DNA from: Armatimonadota bacterium
GTDB lineage: Bacteria; Armatimonadota; Zipacnadia; UBA1398; JAKPQA01
Reading direction: 5' to 3'
Length of the DNA: 63,346 bases
NCBI GenBank assembly: GCA_029547025.1
Contig: JAKPQA010000175.1
Coordinates: forward strand, 1 to 63,346
Shown in pieces: positions 1-8,489 of the stretch. The number at the start of each line of letters is the position of its first letter. Position 1 is the stretch's first letter. Position numbers and translations under genes: made by a program. Under the pieces are notes generated by a model. It ran no database searches. It had not been told where the DNA came from and was given only the letters and a program-made list of their open reading frames with translations.

Positions 1-66
1 GCATCCACCCGCTGCCGCGACCAGCAAGGCCACCAGGGCTCGCCAGAACGCTCTCGCGTCGCGCAT
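1..66 (-). CDS. N-terminus of an exported protein (partial)
   Basis: The minus strand opens a reading frame with ATG at 66 that runs off the window after 22 codons. The visible residues are a short charged start (MRDARAFWR) followed by a hydrophobic run ending in AAAGGC, which looks like a secretion signal, possibly a lipoprotein signal with the final Cys as acceptor. A strong ribosome site (GGGGAGG) lies 9 bases before the ATG. It begins 15 bases after the stop of the ceramidase-like gene at 82, so the two are probably co-transcribed. The mature protein is outside the window and its function cannot be told. Confidence 0.6.
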   Translation of the reverse strand, partial: MRDARAFWRALVALLVAAAGGC

Positions 67-81
67 CGCCTGTTGCCTCCC

Positions 82-1416
82 CTACGATCGCAGCGCGCTC
101 TCGAGATCCAGGAGTTCGCGCACCAGGTGGGTGTGGATGTCGTCGAATGGCAGGACACCCAGCATCAGTGGGACCATGTCCTGGGCGTAACCGCCCCGGG
201 CCGCCGTGGTCCGATCGGCGGCGTAGCCGTTGGCGTCGTTTGTCAGGCCCATAACGAGCGTGACGGGTGCCGATGACTGCTCGACGACCTCACACTTGAT
301 GGCGCGGAACATCTCGAAGGGAGTACCCAGTAGCGTGATGGGGCCGATGCGGAACCCCTGGAGCTCCGTCGGTGGCCGGCTCGGCTGTCCGGACTCGATG
401 ACCGGGATGATGCCGCGCAGGCTCTCGGCGTACACGGCGGCCATGCGCACCTCGCGGTCCGCGTCCGACGCCCCCGGTGCGGCCGCCACGGCCTCCTGCT
501 CCGCCAGCCACTCGCGCAGCCGCTCCAGGCCAATCGGCCGTTCGGGGAACCGGGCCTCGCGCAAGGCGAACCGAAGGCCACTGACCTCGACGGGGTGCGC
601 CGCCGCCACTCCGGCGCGAACCGCGTTCGCGTAGCGCGCGGCGATGACGTCCAGCGCCAGCAGGGCCTCGGGCTCGGGCTTGTGGACCACGCACGAGTTG
701 ATGTCGCCTTGCGCGCCCTGCAGAAACAGCCCGACGGCGCCGGGATTCTCGCGCTCGAGCAGGTTCGTGGCGACGCCGGCGTAGTCTCCGTGGATGTAAC
801 GCGTCGTCTCGCAGCACACCACCGGATGGCAGCCGTAGTAGCTAGCGAACCCGCGGAGGCGCTGGCCTGCCCGGAACGTCAGTACGTGGCATGTGGCGTC
901 AACCAGCTCGGGTTTGGCGGGGCGCCAGTCGTCTCGCAGGACCTCTTCGAGGGGGGGAGCGTCCTGATCGTACTCGCGGTTCAGCGCCACGCCCTGGCAG
1001 GGCACCTCGGCATGAGCGAGGGTGGCGTCGCTGAGGTCGCCCACGGCCTCGATACACGCCCGCGCGATACGGTGCGGCAGGATGCTCAGGTAGGGTGGGT
1101 CCGGCGTCCCCCAGCCATGGATCGGGTGCGTGGCGGGGCCGCTGTGAGTGTGGGTGCAGTGCACCATGATTGCAGCAGGGGGGAGCCCCGTCGCCTCGCC
1201 GACGAGGGCGCGCACGTGGCGAGTGATTGACCGTGTCACGCCGATGATGTCACAGCTCACCAGAACGAGTGTGGTCTCTCCCTCGCGGATTGCCACAGCT
1301 CGCGCCCAGAGCCGGTCGCGCACCCCGATGGATCTGCGGTTCAAGAACGGACCGAACCCGCAGAGCTCAACACCCACGCGAGGCGTGATGTCCACCTTAC
1401 CGAAGCCTGCCTGCAT
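82..1416 (-). CDS. Neutral/alkaline ceramidase-like protein
   Basis: A 444-residue protein of the neutral/alkaline non-lysosomal ceramidase N-terminal family (zinc amidases; the best known cleave ceramide to sphingosine and fatty acid). Seen: the family opening GFGKVDITP near residues 5-12, the zinc-binding CTHTHSGP at 87-94 and YGCHPVV at 194-200. The segment at 231-242 reads FLQGAQGDINSC, where true ceramidases have their nucleophilic serine in a G-D/N-x-S-P-N context. Here the serine is shifted, so real ceramidase activity is doubtful. No signal peptide is visible, unlike secreted ceramidases. ATG at 1416 follows GGGAGGACGCCCC, a good ribosome site. A second exported-protein gene follows at 66. 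The natural substrate is unknown. Confidence 0.82.
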   Translation of the reverse strand: MQAGFGKVDITPRVGVELCGFGPFLNRRSIGVRDRLWARAVAIREGETTLVLVSCDIIGVTRSITRHVRALVGEATGLPPAAIMVHCTHTHSGPATHPIHGWGTPDPPYLSILPHRIARACIEAVGDLSDATLAHAEVPCQGVALNREYDQDAPPLEEVLRDDWRPAKPELVDATCHVLTFRAGQRLRGFASYYGCHPVVCCETTRYIHGDYAGVATNLLERENPGAVGLFLQGAQGDINSCVVHKPEPEALLALDVIAARYANAVRAGVAAAHPVEVSGLRFALREARFPERPIGLERLREWLAEQEAVAAAPGASDADREVRMAAVYAESLRGIIPVIESGQPSRPPTELQGFRIGPITLLGTPFEMFRAIKCEVVEQSSAPVTLVMGLTNDANGYAADRTTAARGGYAQDMVPLMLGVLPFDDIHTHLVRELLDLESALRS

Positions 1417-1500
1417 GGGGCGTCCTCCCGCCGGCTAGTGCTGGCCCTGTGGTTCGCGCAGAGGGGAGCACAGTCCTGTGGCGCGGGGCGAGACGATTGG

Positions 1501-1728
1501 ATGGGACACCCGTTCGTCATCCCAGGTGGCGCGTCTGCAATCCAGGGCGATGGAACACTCGTCGAGACGGCCGACGAGAGGGAGTACGACACCGAGGACT
1601 CGCTGCAGAAGCAGCTGGCCGACTACCCCAACCTGCTGGCCGGGAACCAGATTGCGCCATAGGACCCAAGGCGCTGGCTGCCGTTCTCGCGAGAGAAGGC
1701 TGTGCCAGGCGAGGAGGACGGCGGCTGA
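1501..1728 (+). pseudogene. Decayed nuclease-like gene remnant
   Basis: Translation from ATG 1501 gives MGHPFVIPGG, then EREYDTEDSLQKQLADYPN and LLAGNQIAP, an in-frame TAG at 1660-1662, and in the same frame DPRRWLPFSREKAVPGEEDGG before TGA at 1726. The order LQ..LL..P.LL.G.QI.P, (A)PRRWL, SRE.GVP.E.GG is the conserved N-terminal pattern of a restriction-endonuclease-like family recalled from memory. Its downstream catalytic half (WSLDHLF, VEVKRS) is not readable in any frame from 1729 to 1980. One nonsense codon plus loss of the 3' part marks a pseudogene. It has no clear ribosome site, and no mobile element is visible nearby. Confidence 0.55.
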
Positions 1729-1986
1729 ACCAGGTTCAGTGCACTGCGCTGCCTGAGGGCACGCGGCGACGGCGCCCCGGCTTCTCCATGGATGCCCTCC
1801 ACGACGCCGCCCTCGAGGGGCTCATTGCCATGCTCGGATGGGTCGTCGACGAGATCGAGGGCTGGGAGGCGGAGAAGTGGAGCAGCGGGTCCAGGGAGCC
1901 CAGGACCTTGGGCGGCAGCGCCGAAGTATAGTGGTGTGCGCCGTTCTGGCGTCCCAGCCAGCCACGAACTCGGAAGGGGCACCATC

Positions 1987-3657
1987 ATGCGTTTTGGCCT
2001 GCCGACGACTCTCTCGCTCCTCTGCCTCGCCACCGGCATCTTCGCGCAACCCCAGGGCCCCCCCATGCACATGCTCTCGGTGCGAGACTACCGCGACAAG
2101 ATGATGGGGGGCTGGATCGGCCAGATCGCCGGCGTTTCTTTCGGGGCTCCCACTGAGTTCCGCTGGCAGGGACAGATCATTCCCGAGGCCGATACGCCCA
2201 AGTGGTCGGACGACATGATCAACAATGCCTTCGGGCAGGATGATATCTATGTGGAGATGACGTTTCTCCGGACCCTGGAGGAGTACGGTCTGGATGTTTC
2301 GGCCCGGCAGGCAGGCATCGACTTCGCGAACAGCGAGTACGCTTTGTGGTGCGCGAATAACGCTGGGCGCGAGAACCTGCGGAAGGGCATCGCCCCGCCC
2401 GACTCTGGCCACCCCCAGTTCAGCCGGAACTCCGATGACATCGACTACCAGATCGAAGCTGACTACTCGGGGCTGATCGCGCCAGGCCTACCGAACACGG
2501 TCATTGCCCTGGGCGACAAGTTCGGGCGGATGATGAACTATGGTGACGGGCTCTACGCGGGGCAGTTCATCGGGGGCATGTATGCCGAGGCCTTCTTCGA
2601 GACCGATATCGAGAAGATCATCCGCGCGGGTCTGAAGTGCATTCCCGCCGAGAGCCAGTATGCCGGCATGGTGCGCGACCTGCTTCAGTGGCATGCCGAG
2701 AACCCGGACGCCTGGGAGAGGACCTGGGAACTCGTGAACGAGCGGTATGCGAAGGACCCCGCATACCACCGCTATGCGTCTGGCGGCATCGATGCCAAGC
2801 TTAACGGCGCGTGTGTGCTGCTCGGCCTGCTGTATGGCGATGGCGACCCCGACCGGACGATGATCATCTCATGCCGGGCCGGCTGGGACTCGGACTGCAA
2901 CCCGTCCAGTGCGGCCGGCGTGCTGTTCACAACCATCGGCTACGAGGCCCTGCCCGAGCGCTTCAAGGCCAAACTGAACAACGAGAGCGTGTTCAGCTTC
3001 ACCGCGTACGCCTTCCCGAAGCTGGTGGATGTGTGCGTGGAGCTCGCCAAGCAGACAGTCAAGCAGGCGGGCGGGCGGATCGAGAAGGACGCCGAAGGCC
3101 ACGAGGTGCTTGCCATTCCCGTTCTTGAGCCCATCGTCGGGCCGGTGGAGCGCTCGTGGGAGCCCGGGCCGATCGCCGGAAGCCGGTTCACTGATGCGGA
3201 GAGGAAGCAGATCCGCGTGCTCGATCGGCTGGCCCGGACGCTGGAGGCGGCCGCGCCCGGGTGGGAGATCGCGGCTTGCGGGCCGGACATGGACGCGCCA
3301 GGTGGGCTCGACGAGTTCGCGGGCAAGCGGAATGTGCTCGTCACGCACCCCGTCGACCGCGAGACCCCCAGCGTGCTCGCCCGCACACTCGAGGTGCCGA
3401 AGCGAAAGAAGACCGAGCTTCGGCTCACGGTCGGGCACCATCCCGAGGGAGACTGGCTGCTGCAGGTGAAGGTCGACGGCCAAGTGGTTCTCGAGCAGCC
3501 CGTGACTCAGGAGACGGCGCCCGAGACGTGGACCGAAGTCGAGGTCGATCTCTCGCGCTACGCCGGCAAGACCGTGAGGCTGGAGCTCGTGAACCAACCG
3601 ACGGGCTGGATGTGCGAGGCCGCTTACTGGGCACGAGTGGCTATCGAGAGCCGGTAG
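1987..3657 (+). CDS. Secreted ADP-ribosylglycohydrolase-family protein
   Basis: A 556-residue protein of the ADP-ribosylglycohydrolase fold, whose members remove ADP-ribose using a binuclear Mg centre. A cleavable signal peptide is seen at 1-20 (MRFGLPTTLSLLCLATGIFA). The fold starts at 31 with YRDKMMGGWIGQIAGVSFG. The first metal motif is WSDDMINN at 73-80, followed by GQDDIYVEMTF, and the second is GWDSDCNPSSAAG at 299-311. About 115 C-terminal residues beyond the enzyme look like a beta-sandwich. Export makes protein ADP-ribose an unlikely substrate; such secreted forms more probably act on a sugar or nucleoside, which is inference. ATG 1987 is chosen because GAAGGGG precedes it and the signal peptide begins there, although the frame stays open upstream. 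Confidence 0.85.
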   Translation: MRFGLPTTLSLLCLATGIFAQPQGPPMHMLSVRDYRDKMMGGWIGQIAGVSFGAPTEFRWQGQIIPEADTPKWSDDMINNAFGQDDIYVEMTFLRTLEEYGLDVSARQAGIDFANSEYALWCANNAGRENLRKGIAPPDSGHPQFSRNSDDIDYQIEADYSGLIAPGLPNTVIALGDKFGRMMNYGDGLYAGQFIGGMYAEAFFETDIEKIIRAGLKCIPAESQYAGMVRDLLQWHAENPDAWERTWELVNERYAKDPAYHRYASGGIDAKLNGACVLLGLLYGDGDPDRTMIISCRAGWDSDCNPSSAAGVLFTTIGYEALPERFKAKLNNESVFSFTAYAFPKLVDVCVELAKQTVKQAGGRIEKDAEGHEVLAIPVLEPIVGPVERSWEPGPIAGSRFTDAERKQIRVLDRLARTLEAAAPGWEIAACGPDMDAPGGLDEFAGKRNVLVTHPVDRETPSVLARTLEVPKRKKTELRLTVGHHPEGDWLLQVKVDGQVVLEQPVTQETAPETWTEVEVDLSRYAGKTVRLELVNQPTGWMCEAAYWARVAIESR

Positions 3658-3730
3658 AGGACAAGGGTCCGTCGGGCCGCTCCACCTGGGCGGTGGCTAC
3701 CCACGGCGCGCCGTAGCTGGAGGCAGGCAG

Positions 3731-3763
3731 ACGGCCGCCCCGGCGATCGGCCAGGGCGGCCGT
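3731..3763. terminator. GC-rich hairpin between convergent genes
   Basis: A perfect 10-bp inverted repeat, ACGGCCGCCC at 3731-3740 and GGGCGGCCGT at 3754-3763, with a 13-base loop. It sits between the convergent ends of the ADP-ribosylglycohydrolase (3657) and a pseudopilin gene (3855). On the plus strand it is followed by TTCTC. It probably terminates both transcripts, though the T-tract is poor. Confidence 0.55.
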
Positions 3764-3854
3764 TCTCATCGAAACGCTGTTCTTCCCCGAGGCATCGCAG
3801 CGCGCCGGGGTGGCTCAGCCCGAGGTGCCCGGCGGGGTCAGGGGGGCCCGTTCG

Positions 3855-4562
3855 CTAGTCGTCGTTGACGGTCCACTTGTAGACCGACTCCGTGGATACG
3901 AGGTTCCCAGCGGCGTCGGTCTGGACCTTGACCCACTTCACGTGCCCATCGCAATAGAGCTGGTTGATCCCGTCGTTGTGCGGGGGGATGCCTCGGCACT
4001 TTGCGTTGCCCGGCCAGCCGAACGTGGAGTGCGATGCCACGATACACATGCTCTCGCTGATGAGTATCGTGTCGCCCGGAGCTCGTACGGCGTCATCGGT
4101 CCTGCCGGCGGGGCCCTGCCAGTCCGAGCCCCGGTTGATGCCATACCCGCCGACGAACCGTGCCCGTGGGGGTTGGTCGCACGTCGAGGTCCCGCCGGCC
4201 GTGTCGCCGCAGTAGCCCGCACCCGTCCAGGTCCCGATGCCACCGAAGTTGCACCCATAGCTCGGGCAGAGCAGGAGCTGGATGTTCTTCATGTAGGGTT
4301 CGATCAGAGACGACCACCAGTAGCCATTGTAGCCCGGGTAGTTGGAGTTCCAGACGTTGGTGGGCACGTAGATGCCGTCGTAGTCCTGCTGGTACATGCC
4401 GCAAGCCAAGCCGATCTGCTTCATGTTCGACTGGCAGGTGGCCTGACGGGCCTTCGCGCGCGCCTTAGCGAAGACCGGGAAGAGGATCGCCGCGAGAATC
4501 GCGATGATCGCGATGACCACGAGTAGCTCAATCAGAGTGAAACCTCGCGACCGCTTCATCAT
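3855..4562 (-). CDS. Pseudopilin-like (DUF1559-type) protein, copy 1
   Basis: A 235-residue protein with a type IV prepilin leader: MMKRSRG followed by [19 protein letters not shown]. Prepilin peptidase should cut after the Gly, leaving an N-terminal Phe and the conserved Glu5. The [19 protein letters not shown] stretch and the C-terminal [10 protein letters not shown] and [11 protein letters not shown] blocks are typical of the DUF1559/H-X9-DG family abundant in Planctomycetota and Armatimonadota. Several Cys suggest disulfides outside the membrane. ATG 4562 is preferred over an in-frame ATG six codons upstream because that upstream ATG overlaps the ribosome site GGGAGG. It follows its small lipoprotein gene by 33 bases and is a paralogue of the gene at 5124. 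Confidence 0.88.
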   Translation of the reverse strand: MMKRSRGFTLIELLVVIAIIAILAAILFPVFAKARAKARQATCQSNMKQIGLACGMYQQDYDGIYVPTNVWNSNYPGYNGYWWSSLIEPYMKNIQLLLCPSYGCNFGGIGTWTGAGYCGDTAGGTSTCDQPPRARFVGGYGINRGSDWQGPAGRTDDAVRAPGDTILISESMCIVASHSTFGWPGNAKCRGIPPHNDGINQLYCDGHVKWVKVQTDAAGNLVSTESVYKWTVNDD

Positions 4563-4595
4563 TACGCCGACCTCCCGCATTCCGGACGCTTCCTG

Positions 4596-4778
4596 CTACT
4601 CACCGGTCCCACTCTTGGAGGGCATGAGACCCTTGCCGCCTGTTGCCTTGAGCATCATCTCTCTGGCTTTCTCAGGAGTCTTCCCACCGCCTGAGGAGCT
4701 GCCGGACTTGCAGCCGCAAGCCAGAACTAAGCTCAGCACCACCCACGCGCACACGACAAGCGCGACGGCTCGACGCAC
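4596..4778 (-). CDS. Small lipoprotein, copy 1
   Basis: A 60-residue predicted lipoprotein: positively charged start (VRRAV), hydrophobic segment, and VLACGCKSG as lipobox, so Cys20 or so would be lipidated. The mature part is only about 40 residues: a Ser/Gly linker, then KTPEKAREMMLKATGGKG, probably a short helix, and a polar end. GTG 4778 is chosen because AGGAGG lies 8 bases before it; the frame continues upstream to 4898 without further support. It is immediately upstream of a pseudopilin gene, and the pair recurs at 5124-6059. The function is unknown; partnership with the pseudopilin is inferred from the repeated arrangement. Confidence 0.72.
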   Translation of the reverse strand: MRRAVALVVCAWVVLSLVLACGCKSGSSSGGGKTPEKAREMMLKATGGKGLMPSKSGTGE

Positions 4779-4872
4779 GTGCGTCACCTCCTCTCGAGGT
4801 ACAGTTCGCCGCTCGCGCTGGATCTCCCTGTCGGCAACACGTAGAACGCTTTGCTTTTCATCTGCATTCCGT

Positions 4873-4889
4873 CTCATAAAATCTATGAG
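4873..4889. promoter_or_regulatory. Inverted repeat upstream of lipoprotein-pseudopilin pair 1
   Basis: CTCATA at 4873-4878 and TATGAG at 4884-4889 form a 6-bp inverted repeat with a 5-base AAATC centre. A further ACTCAT follows at 4893. It lies in an A+T-rich patch about 95 bases upstream of the lipoprotein start, where a promoter or operator would be expected. The second copy of the pair has no obvious equivalent. Confidence 0.3.
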
Positions 4890-4995
4890 GATACTCATGG
4901 TTCGGGGTCATTGGGGCACAACCGGCAGGCCCTCGCGGCGGTACGCTGTCGTCCCTTGTGCCGACCTCGATAGACCTCCCGGCCTGGAAGCGACT

Positions 4996-5028
4996 GCGGC
5001 CGCTCCGAAAGGTCATCGGAGCGGCCGC
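4996..5028 (-). terminator. Hairpin after pseudopilin copy 2
   Basis: A perfect 13-bp stem, GCGGCCGCTCCGA at 4996-5008 and TCGGAGCGGCCGC at 5016-5028, with a 7-base loop. It lies about 95 bases downstream of the pseudopilin gene that ends at 5124 and upstream of the next pair, so it should separate the two transcription units. No clear T-tract follows, so termination may be Rho-assisted. Confidence 0.6.
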
Positions 5029-5123
5029 CTGTAGCGGGGCTGGCGTCACGAGTACGCCAGACTGGCTGTTCTGTCGTCAGAAGTGCGGATAGGTCGGACG
5101 GCCCGGATGGGCCGGTATGCTAC

Positions 5124-5843
5124 CTAGTCATCGGTGATGATCCACTTTCCTACCGGCTCGGTTGACACGAGGTTGCCGGCAGCATCGGTCTGTATCTTGA
5201 CCCACTTCACATGGCCGTCGCAGTAGAGCTGGTTGATCCCCTCGTTGTGCGGCGGGATGCCTCGGCACCGGCTCTGTCCTGGCCAGCCCATGGTCGAGTG
5301 CACGGCCACGATGCAGTGGCTCTCACTGACCAGGATGGTGTCGCCGGGAGCTCGGACCAGGTCGTCCTTGCGTCCCGCCGGGCCTTGCCAGGCTGCGTTG
5401 AGGTCATTGCGGCCCCAGTTGATGCCGTAGCCGCCGACAAACCGCGAGCGGGGCGGCTGGTCGCAGGTCGACGTCCCGCCCGGCGTGTCGCCGCAGAACC
5501 CCGCACCCGTCCACGAGCCAATGCCCCCATAGTTGCAGCCGTAGCTGGGGCAGAGCAGGAGCTGTAGGTTCTTCATGTAGGGCTCGACGAGCATCATCCA
5601 CCACACGCCGTTCCCGGCGTAGTTGGAGTTCCACACGGCCACCGGAACGTAGATGCCGTCGTAGTCCTGCTGGTACATACCGCACGCCAGCCCGATTTGC
5701 TTCAGGTTGGACTGGCAGGTGGCCTGGCGCGCCTTCGCCCGCGCTTTGGCGAAGACCGGGAAGAGGATCGCTGCTAGGATCGCGATAATCGCAATCACGA
5801 CGAGCAGTTCGATCAGGGTAAACCCACGCGACCGCTTCTTCAC
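5124..5843 (-). CDS. Pseudopilin-like (DUF1559-type) protein, copy 2
   Basis: A 239-residue paralogue of the protein at 3855-4562, with the same leader (KKRSRG then [12 protein letters not shown]), the same [19 protein letters not shown] block, the same Cys pattern ([22 protein letters not shown]) and the same C-terminal [10 protein letters not shown]. Differences concentrate in the middle, including a short NDLNAA insertion, so this is an older tandem duplication that has diverged. GTG 5843 is preferred because GGGAGG lies just before it, exactly as in copy 1. It follows its own small lipoprotein gene by 33 bases. Confidence 0.87.
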   Translation of the reverse strand: MKKRSRGFTLIELLVVIAIIAILAAILFPVFAKARAKARQATCQSNLKQIGLACGMYQQDYDGIYVPVAVWNSNYAGNGVWWMMLVEPYMKNLQLLLCPSYGCNYGGIGSWTGAGFCGDTPGGTSTCDQPPRSRFVGGYGINWGRNDLNAAWQGPAGRKDDLVRAPGDTILVSESHCIVAVHSTMGWPGQSRCRGIPPHNEGINQLYCDGHVKWVKIQTDAAGNLVSTEPVGKWIITDD

Positions 5844-5876
5844 TCCACTTACCTCCCGCACTCCAGATGATCTTCA

Positions 5877-6059
5877 CTACTCCGTTGTCCCGGCCTTAGG
5901 GGGCGTGAGACCTTTGCCGCCGGTCGCCTTGAGCATCATCTCTTTGGCCTTCTCGGGCGTGTTGCCGCCACCTGACGAGCCGCCGGACTTACAGCCGCAT
6001 GCCAGCACCAGGCTCAGGATCACCCCGGCGCACAGGACTAGAGCGATAGCGCGACGCAC
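5877..6059 (-). CDS. Small lipoprotein, copy 2
   Basis: A 60-residue paralogue of the lipoprotein at 4596-4778. It has the same length, the same VLACGCKSG lipobox region and a nearly identical NTPEKAKEMMLKATGGKG core; only the end differs (TPPKAGTTE). GTG 6059 has a strong ribosome site (GGAGGT, 7 bases away). Conservation of the short mature core between copies argues that it is a real protein under selection and not a chance frame. It leads the transcript of copy 2. Confidence 0.72.
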   Translation of the reverse strand: MRRAIALVLCAGVILSLVLACGCKSGGSSGGGNTPEKAKEMMLKATGGKGLTPPKAGTTE

Positions 6060-6148
6060 ATACCTCACCTCCATCCTGCTGTACGGTTCATCGGCCGGGG
6101 CAGATCCCCTCCTCATTCCTACCACCATTATCGGACTTCTGACCCTTT

Positions 6149-6182
6149 GGCCGAACTGCCCATTGGCACGGCGAGTTCGGCC
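6149..6182 (-). terminator. Possible terminator hairpin
   Basis: GGCCGAACT at 6149-6157 and AGTTCGGCC at 6174-6182 form a perfect 9-bp stem with a 16-base loop. It lies between the GH42-like gene ending at 6336 and the lipoprotein gene starting at 6059. Read on the minus strand it could end the GH42-like transcript. No long T-tract follows. Confidence 0.4.
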
Positions 6183-6335
6183 GGCGCCGCGTGCGCCAGC
6201 GGTGGATCCGCTGGCGCGCGGGGAGGAGGCCCGACGTGGGCTCATGAACCGGTGACGGTAACCAACCGCGGGAGTCACTTGGCCGCGGGTCCCGCGGACC
6301 AGGGGCGCTGGATGAGGCGAGTGTCCACTTCGGCG

Positions 6336-8405
6336 CTACGGCCGGCCCTCGCACACCCTCGGCACCTCAACCCACCGGCGCGTGCCCGAGGGCGTCAGTC
6401 GCGGGAAGCGCTCCACGGGTCGCGGCTCGAGTGAGGCCCCAAGCCGCGGCGCCAGTATCGCCGCCAGCCCGTCGACGAGGTCGTCGTTCCCCGCCAGCTT
6501 GAACAGCGGCGGCGTGTTGCCCCCGTGCTCCGTCGAGCGACGGGTAGTCGGCGTCATGTGGGCGGGGACGTCGTCGACCGTGAGCATGGGCACGCCCCGC
6601 GGCGCCGAGGCCACGTCGGTCACAATGACGACCCCGAGGCCCAGCCGGCGGCAGGCCTTGTAGAGGAGCGCGAAGCGCCCGGGGTTGGGCTCTCCTCGGC
6701 CGGGTAGCGGAACGACCTTCGGGTGGAGGAGGGCCACATCGACCGCGGGCCGGGTGTCGGTCTGCCGTACGAGCACCCGACGTGTCTCGCCGATCATGCT
6801 TTCGAGGTTCCCCGGCGGCCAAGCGCCGTGGAAGTCGTAGTCGGGCGTGCCATACCAGCAGTAGTAGAGCACGCCGCGTGCCCCGGCGCCCACGCCGGCC
6901 ACAGTGGTGCGTGTCATTGCCTCGGGGCCGACGAACACGCCGCCGGTGAAGTCCTGCAGATCGATGAGCCACGGATCGCCCATCTGCCGCACCATATCGA
7001 CGGCCGCGGTGACGTGGTGGTAGTCGCCGTCGGCGGCGGCCGTCTGCATCCCGAGCCCCTCGTAGTGCCGTGCCGCAAAGACCTTCTCGGGATGGATGTT
7101 GTAGGCGTAGGAGTAGTCCCAGTTGAAAGGCGCGGCGAATGAGAACGTGAGGTAGGTGATGACGGGGTGGGTGGGGGCCACCTCACGGATGACATCCGCC
7201 ACATGGCCGATGAACTCGGCGGCAGCGTCACCCGACCACTCGAACCAGCTGTCGACCCACGCCTCGTTGACCCGTGGGGCCCGGCTCGGCCGGTACCGCG
7301 CGGTCAGGACTCCGGGCGTCCACTCGTGGGCCAGTTCCCCATCGTCGGGCGTAGTCCACGGGATGAAGGTCCACCCACCAGCGGCGGGGTCGAGGGCCGC
7401 GTTCGCCAGCAGGTTGGCATCGTGCCCGAGCTCGTGGAAGCTCACGTTGCGGAAGCTCACATCAGCGGCGGCGGCTGACTTCAGGTGGACCCAGGCCCAG
7501 GTGAAGCCCGTCTGTGCCGTGGCTTCGGCGCGGATGTGCTGCCAGCCGTCGGTGTTGCCCCGCACGTGCGACGAGTCGTCGATGCGAACGGGCTTGGCCC
7601 CGGCGGCGTCGAACCACGCGATCTGCAGGTGAGCGCTGCCGCTGGTGTGATGCTCGATACGCACGTCGGCCTCGAGCACGTAGGCGCGCCCTTCGGTGAC
7701 GGGCGTGCGCGTCTCCATGGGCGGGCACCACGAGGCGTCCACGCGCGCGCCCAGCGGCACGAGGACGCCGAAGCACTGTGGGTCCCCCACCCCGTCAAAG
7801 ACCACGGGCGGACGCTCGATGCGGCCATCGGGTGGGAGCCCCCACGATTGGCGGGCGTGCCGGGAGGAGCCGTACTTCACGAGCATGGCTTTCTCGAACG
7901 CCGCACGCTCAAGCTCGCCGAACATCTGATCGCTGGGGAACCACCACTCACATCCGTTCGAGAAGCCGAGGACCGTGGCGTCTTGGTCGCGGTCGAGAAT
8001 CTCGCGAACGCAGCGGCGGATGAAGGCATCCATCCGTTCGACATATGTCGGGCAGAACATGGAGGGATCGCCCGTGTTGCCAGCGGCGTCCTTCATTAGC
8101 CCGTCCGCGGCCCGGGCTTCCTCGCGCACCCAGTTCACACAGTGCGCGGGCCCGCACTCGATCACATAGATGAGTCGGACATGCTGGTCGCGGGCCCAGG
8201 CGAGCTGCGAGTCGATGATGCTCGCGTCCCACTTCCCGGCATCGGGCTCCATAAGCGCCCACGGTGCCCGCACGAGGGCCACCGTGGCACCCGAGGCACC
8301 ATACTCGGCCTGGCCGGTGGGGACCATGGGGAAGTGGCTGACGAAGCCCACCGATGGAGGCAGGGCCGGGGTCTGGCCAACGAGACAACAGAGCAAACAG
8401 AGCAT
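6336..8405 (-). CDS. Secreted GH42-like beta-galactosidase-type protein
   Basis: A 689-residue protein with a short signal peptide (MLCLLCCLVGQTPA) and a TIM-barrel opening typical of GH42 and related enzymes (VRAPWALMEPDAGKWD, then LIYVIECGPAHCVNWV). The block VLGFSNGCEWWFPSDQM, with its Glu, could hold the acid/base; the second catalytic Glu is not certain. Residues around 250-330 look like an inserted carbohydrate-binding beta-sandwich, after which barrel-like sequence resumes (NEAWVDSWFEWSG). The last part, with GARGVLYYCWYGTPDYDFHG, matches a GH42 trimerisation-like domain. ATG 8405 follows AGGGGGT, a good ribosome site. It lies downstream of the peptide-type ABC operon and may share its role in polymer use. 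The substrate is unknown. Confidence 0.65.
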   Translation of the reverse strand: MLCLLCCLVGQTPALPPSVGFVSHFPMVPTGQAEYGASGATVALVRAPWALMEPDAGKWDASIIDSQLAWARDQHVRLIYVIECGPAHCVNWVREEARAADGLMKDAAGNTGDPSMFCPTYVERMDAFIRRCVREILDRDQDATVLGFSNGCEWWFPSDQMFGELERAAFEKAMLVKYGSSRHARQSWGLPPDGRIERPPVVFDGVGDPQCFGVLVPLGARVDASWCPPMETRTPVTEGRAYVLEADVRIEHHTSGSAHLQIAWFDAAGAKPVRIDDSSHVRGNTDGWQHIRAEATAQTGFTWAWVHLKSAAAADVSFRNVSFHELGHDANLLANAALDPAAGGWTFIPWTTPDDGELAHEWTPGVLTARYRPSRAPRVNEAWVDSWFEWSGDAAAEFIGHVADVIREVAPTHPVITYLTFSFAAPFNWDYSYAYNIHPEKVFAARHYEGLGMQTAAADGDYHHVTAAVDMVRQMGDPWLIDLQDFTGGVFVGPEAMTRTTVAGVGAGARGVLYYCWYGTPDYDFHGAWPPGNLESMIGETRRVLVRQTDTRPAVDVALLHPKVVPLPGRGEPNPGRFALLYKACRRLGLGVVIVTDVASAPRGVPMLTVDDVPAHMTPTTRRSTEHGGNTPPLFKLAGNDDLVDGLAAILAPRLGASLEPRPVERFPRLTPSGTRRWVEVPRVCEGRP

Positions 8406-8489
8406 GACGGGACCCCCTGAACCGTGTTCGATCTGGGCAGTCGTCCCGATTATGCACGATGCGCGTCGGAGCGTGGCGTTCTGGCCGAC

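Larger units (their letters stand above)
3855..6059 (-). repeat. Tandem duplication of a lipoprotein-pseudopilin pair
   Basis: Two head-to-tail units, 3855-4778 and 5124-6059, each made of a 60-codon lipoprotein gene and a pseudopilin gene with the same 33-base spacing and the same start-site design. The 345-base gap between them holds a hairpin (4996-5028), an A+T-rich patch with a short inverted repeat (4873-4889), and nothing else I recognise. Confidence 0.85.

Noticed and set aside
1449-1931. Overlapping plus-strand frames of 92-160 codons
   Set aside because: Only the frame from 1501 shows family-like sequence; the others lack motifs and ribosome sites.
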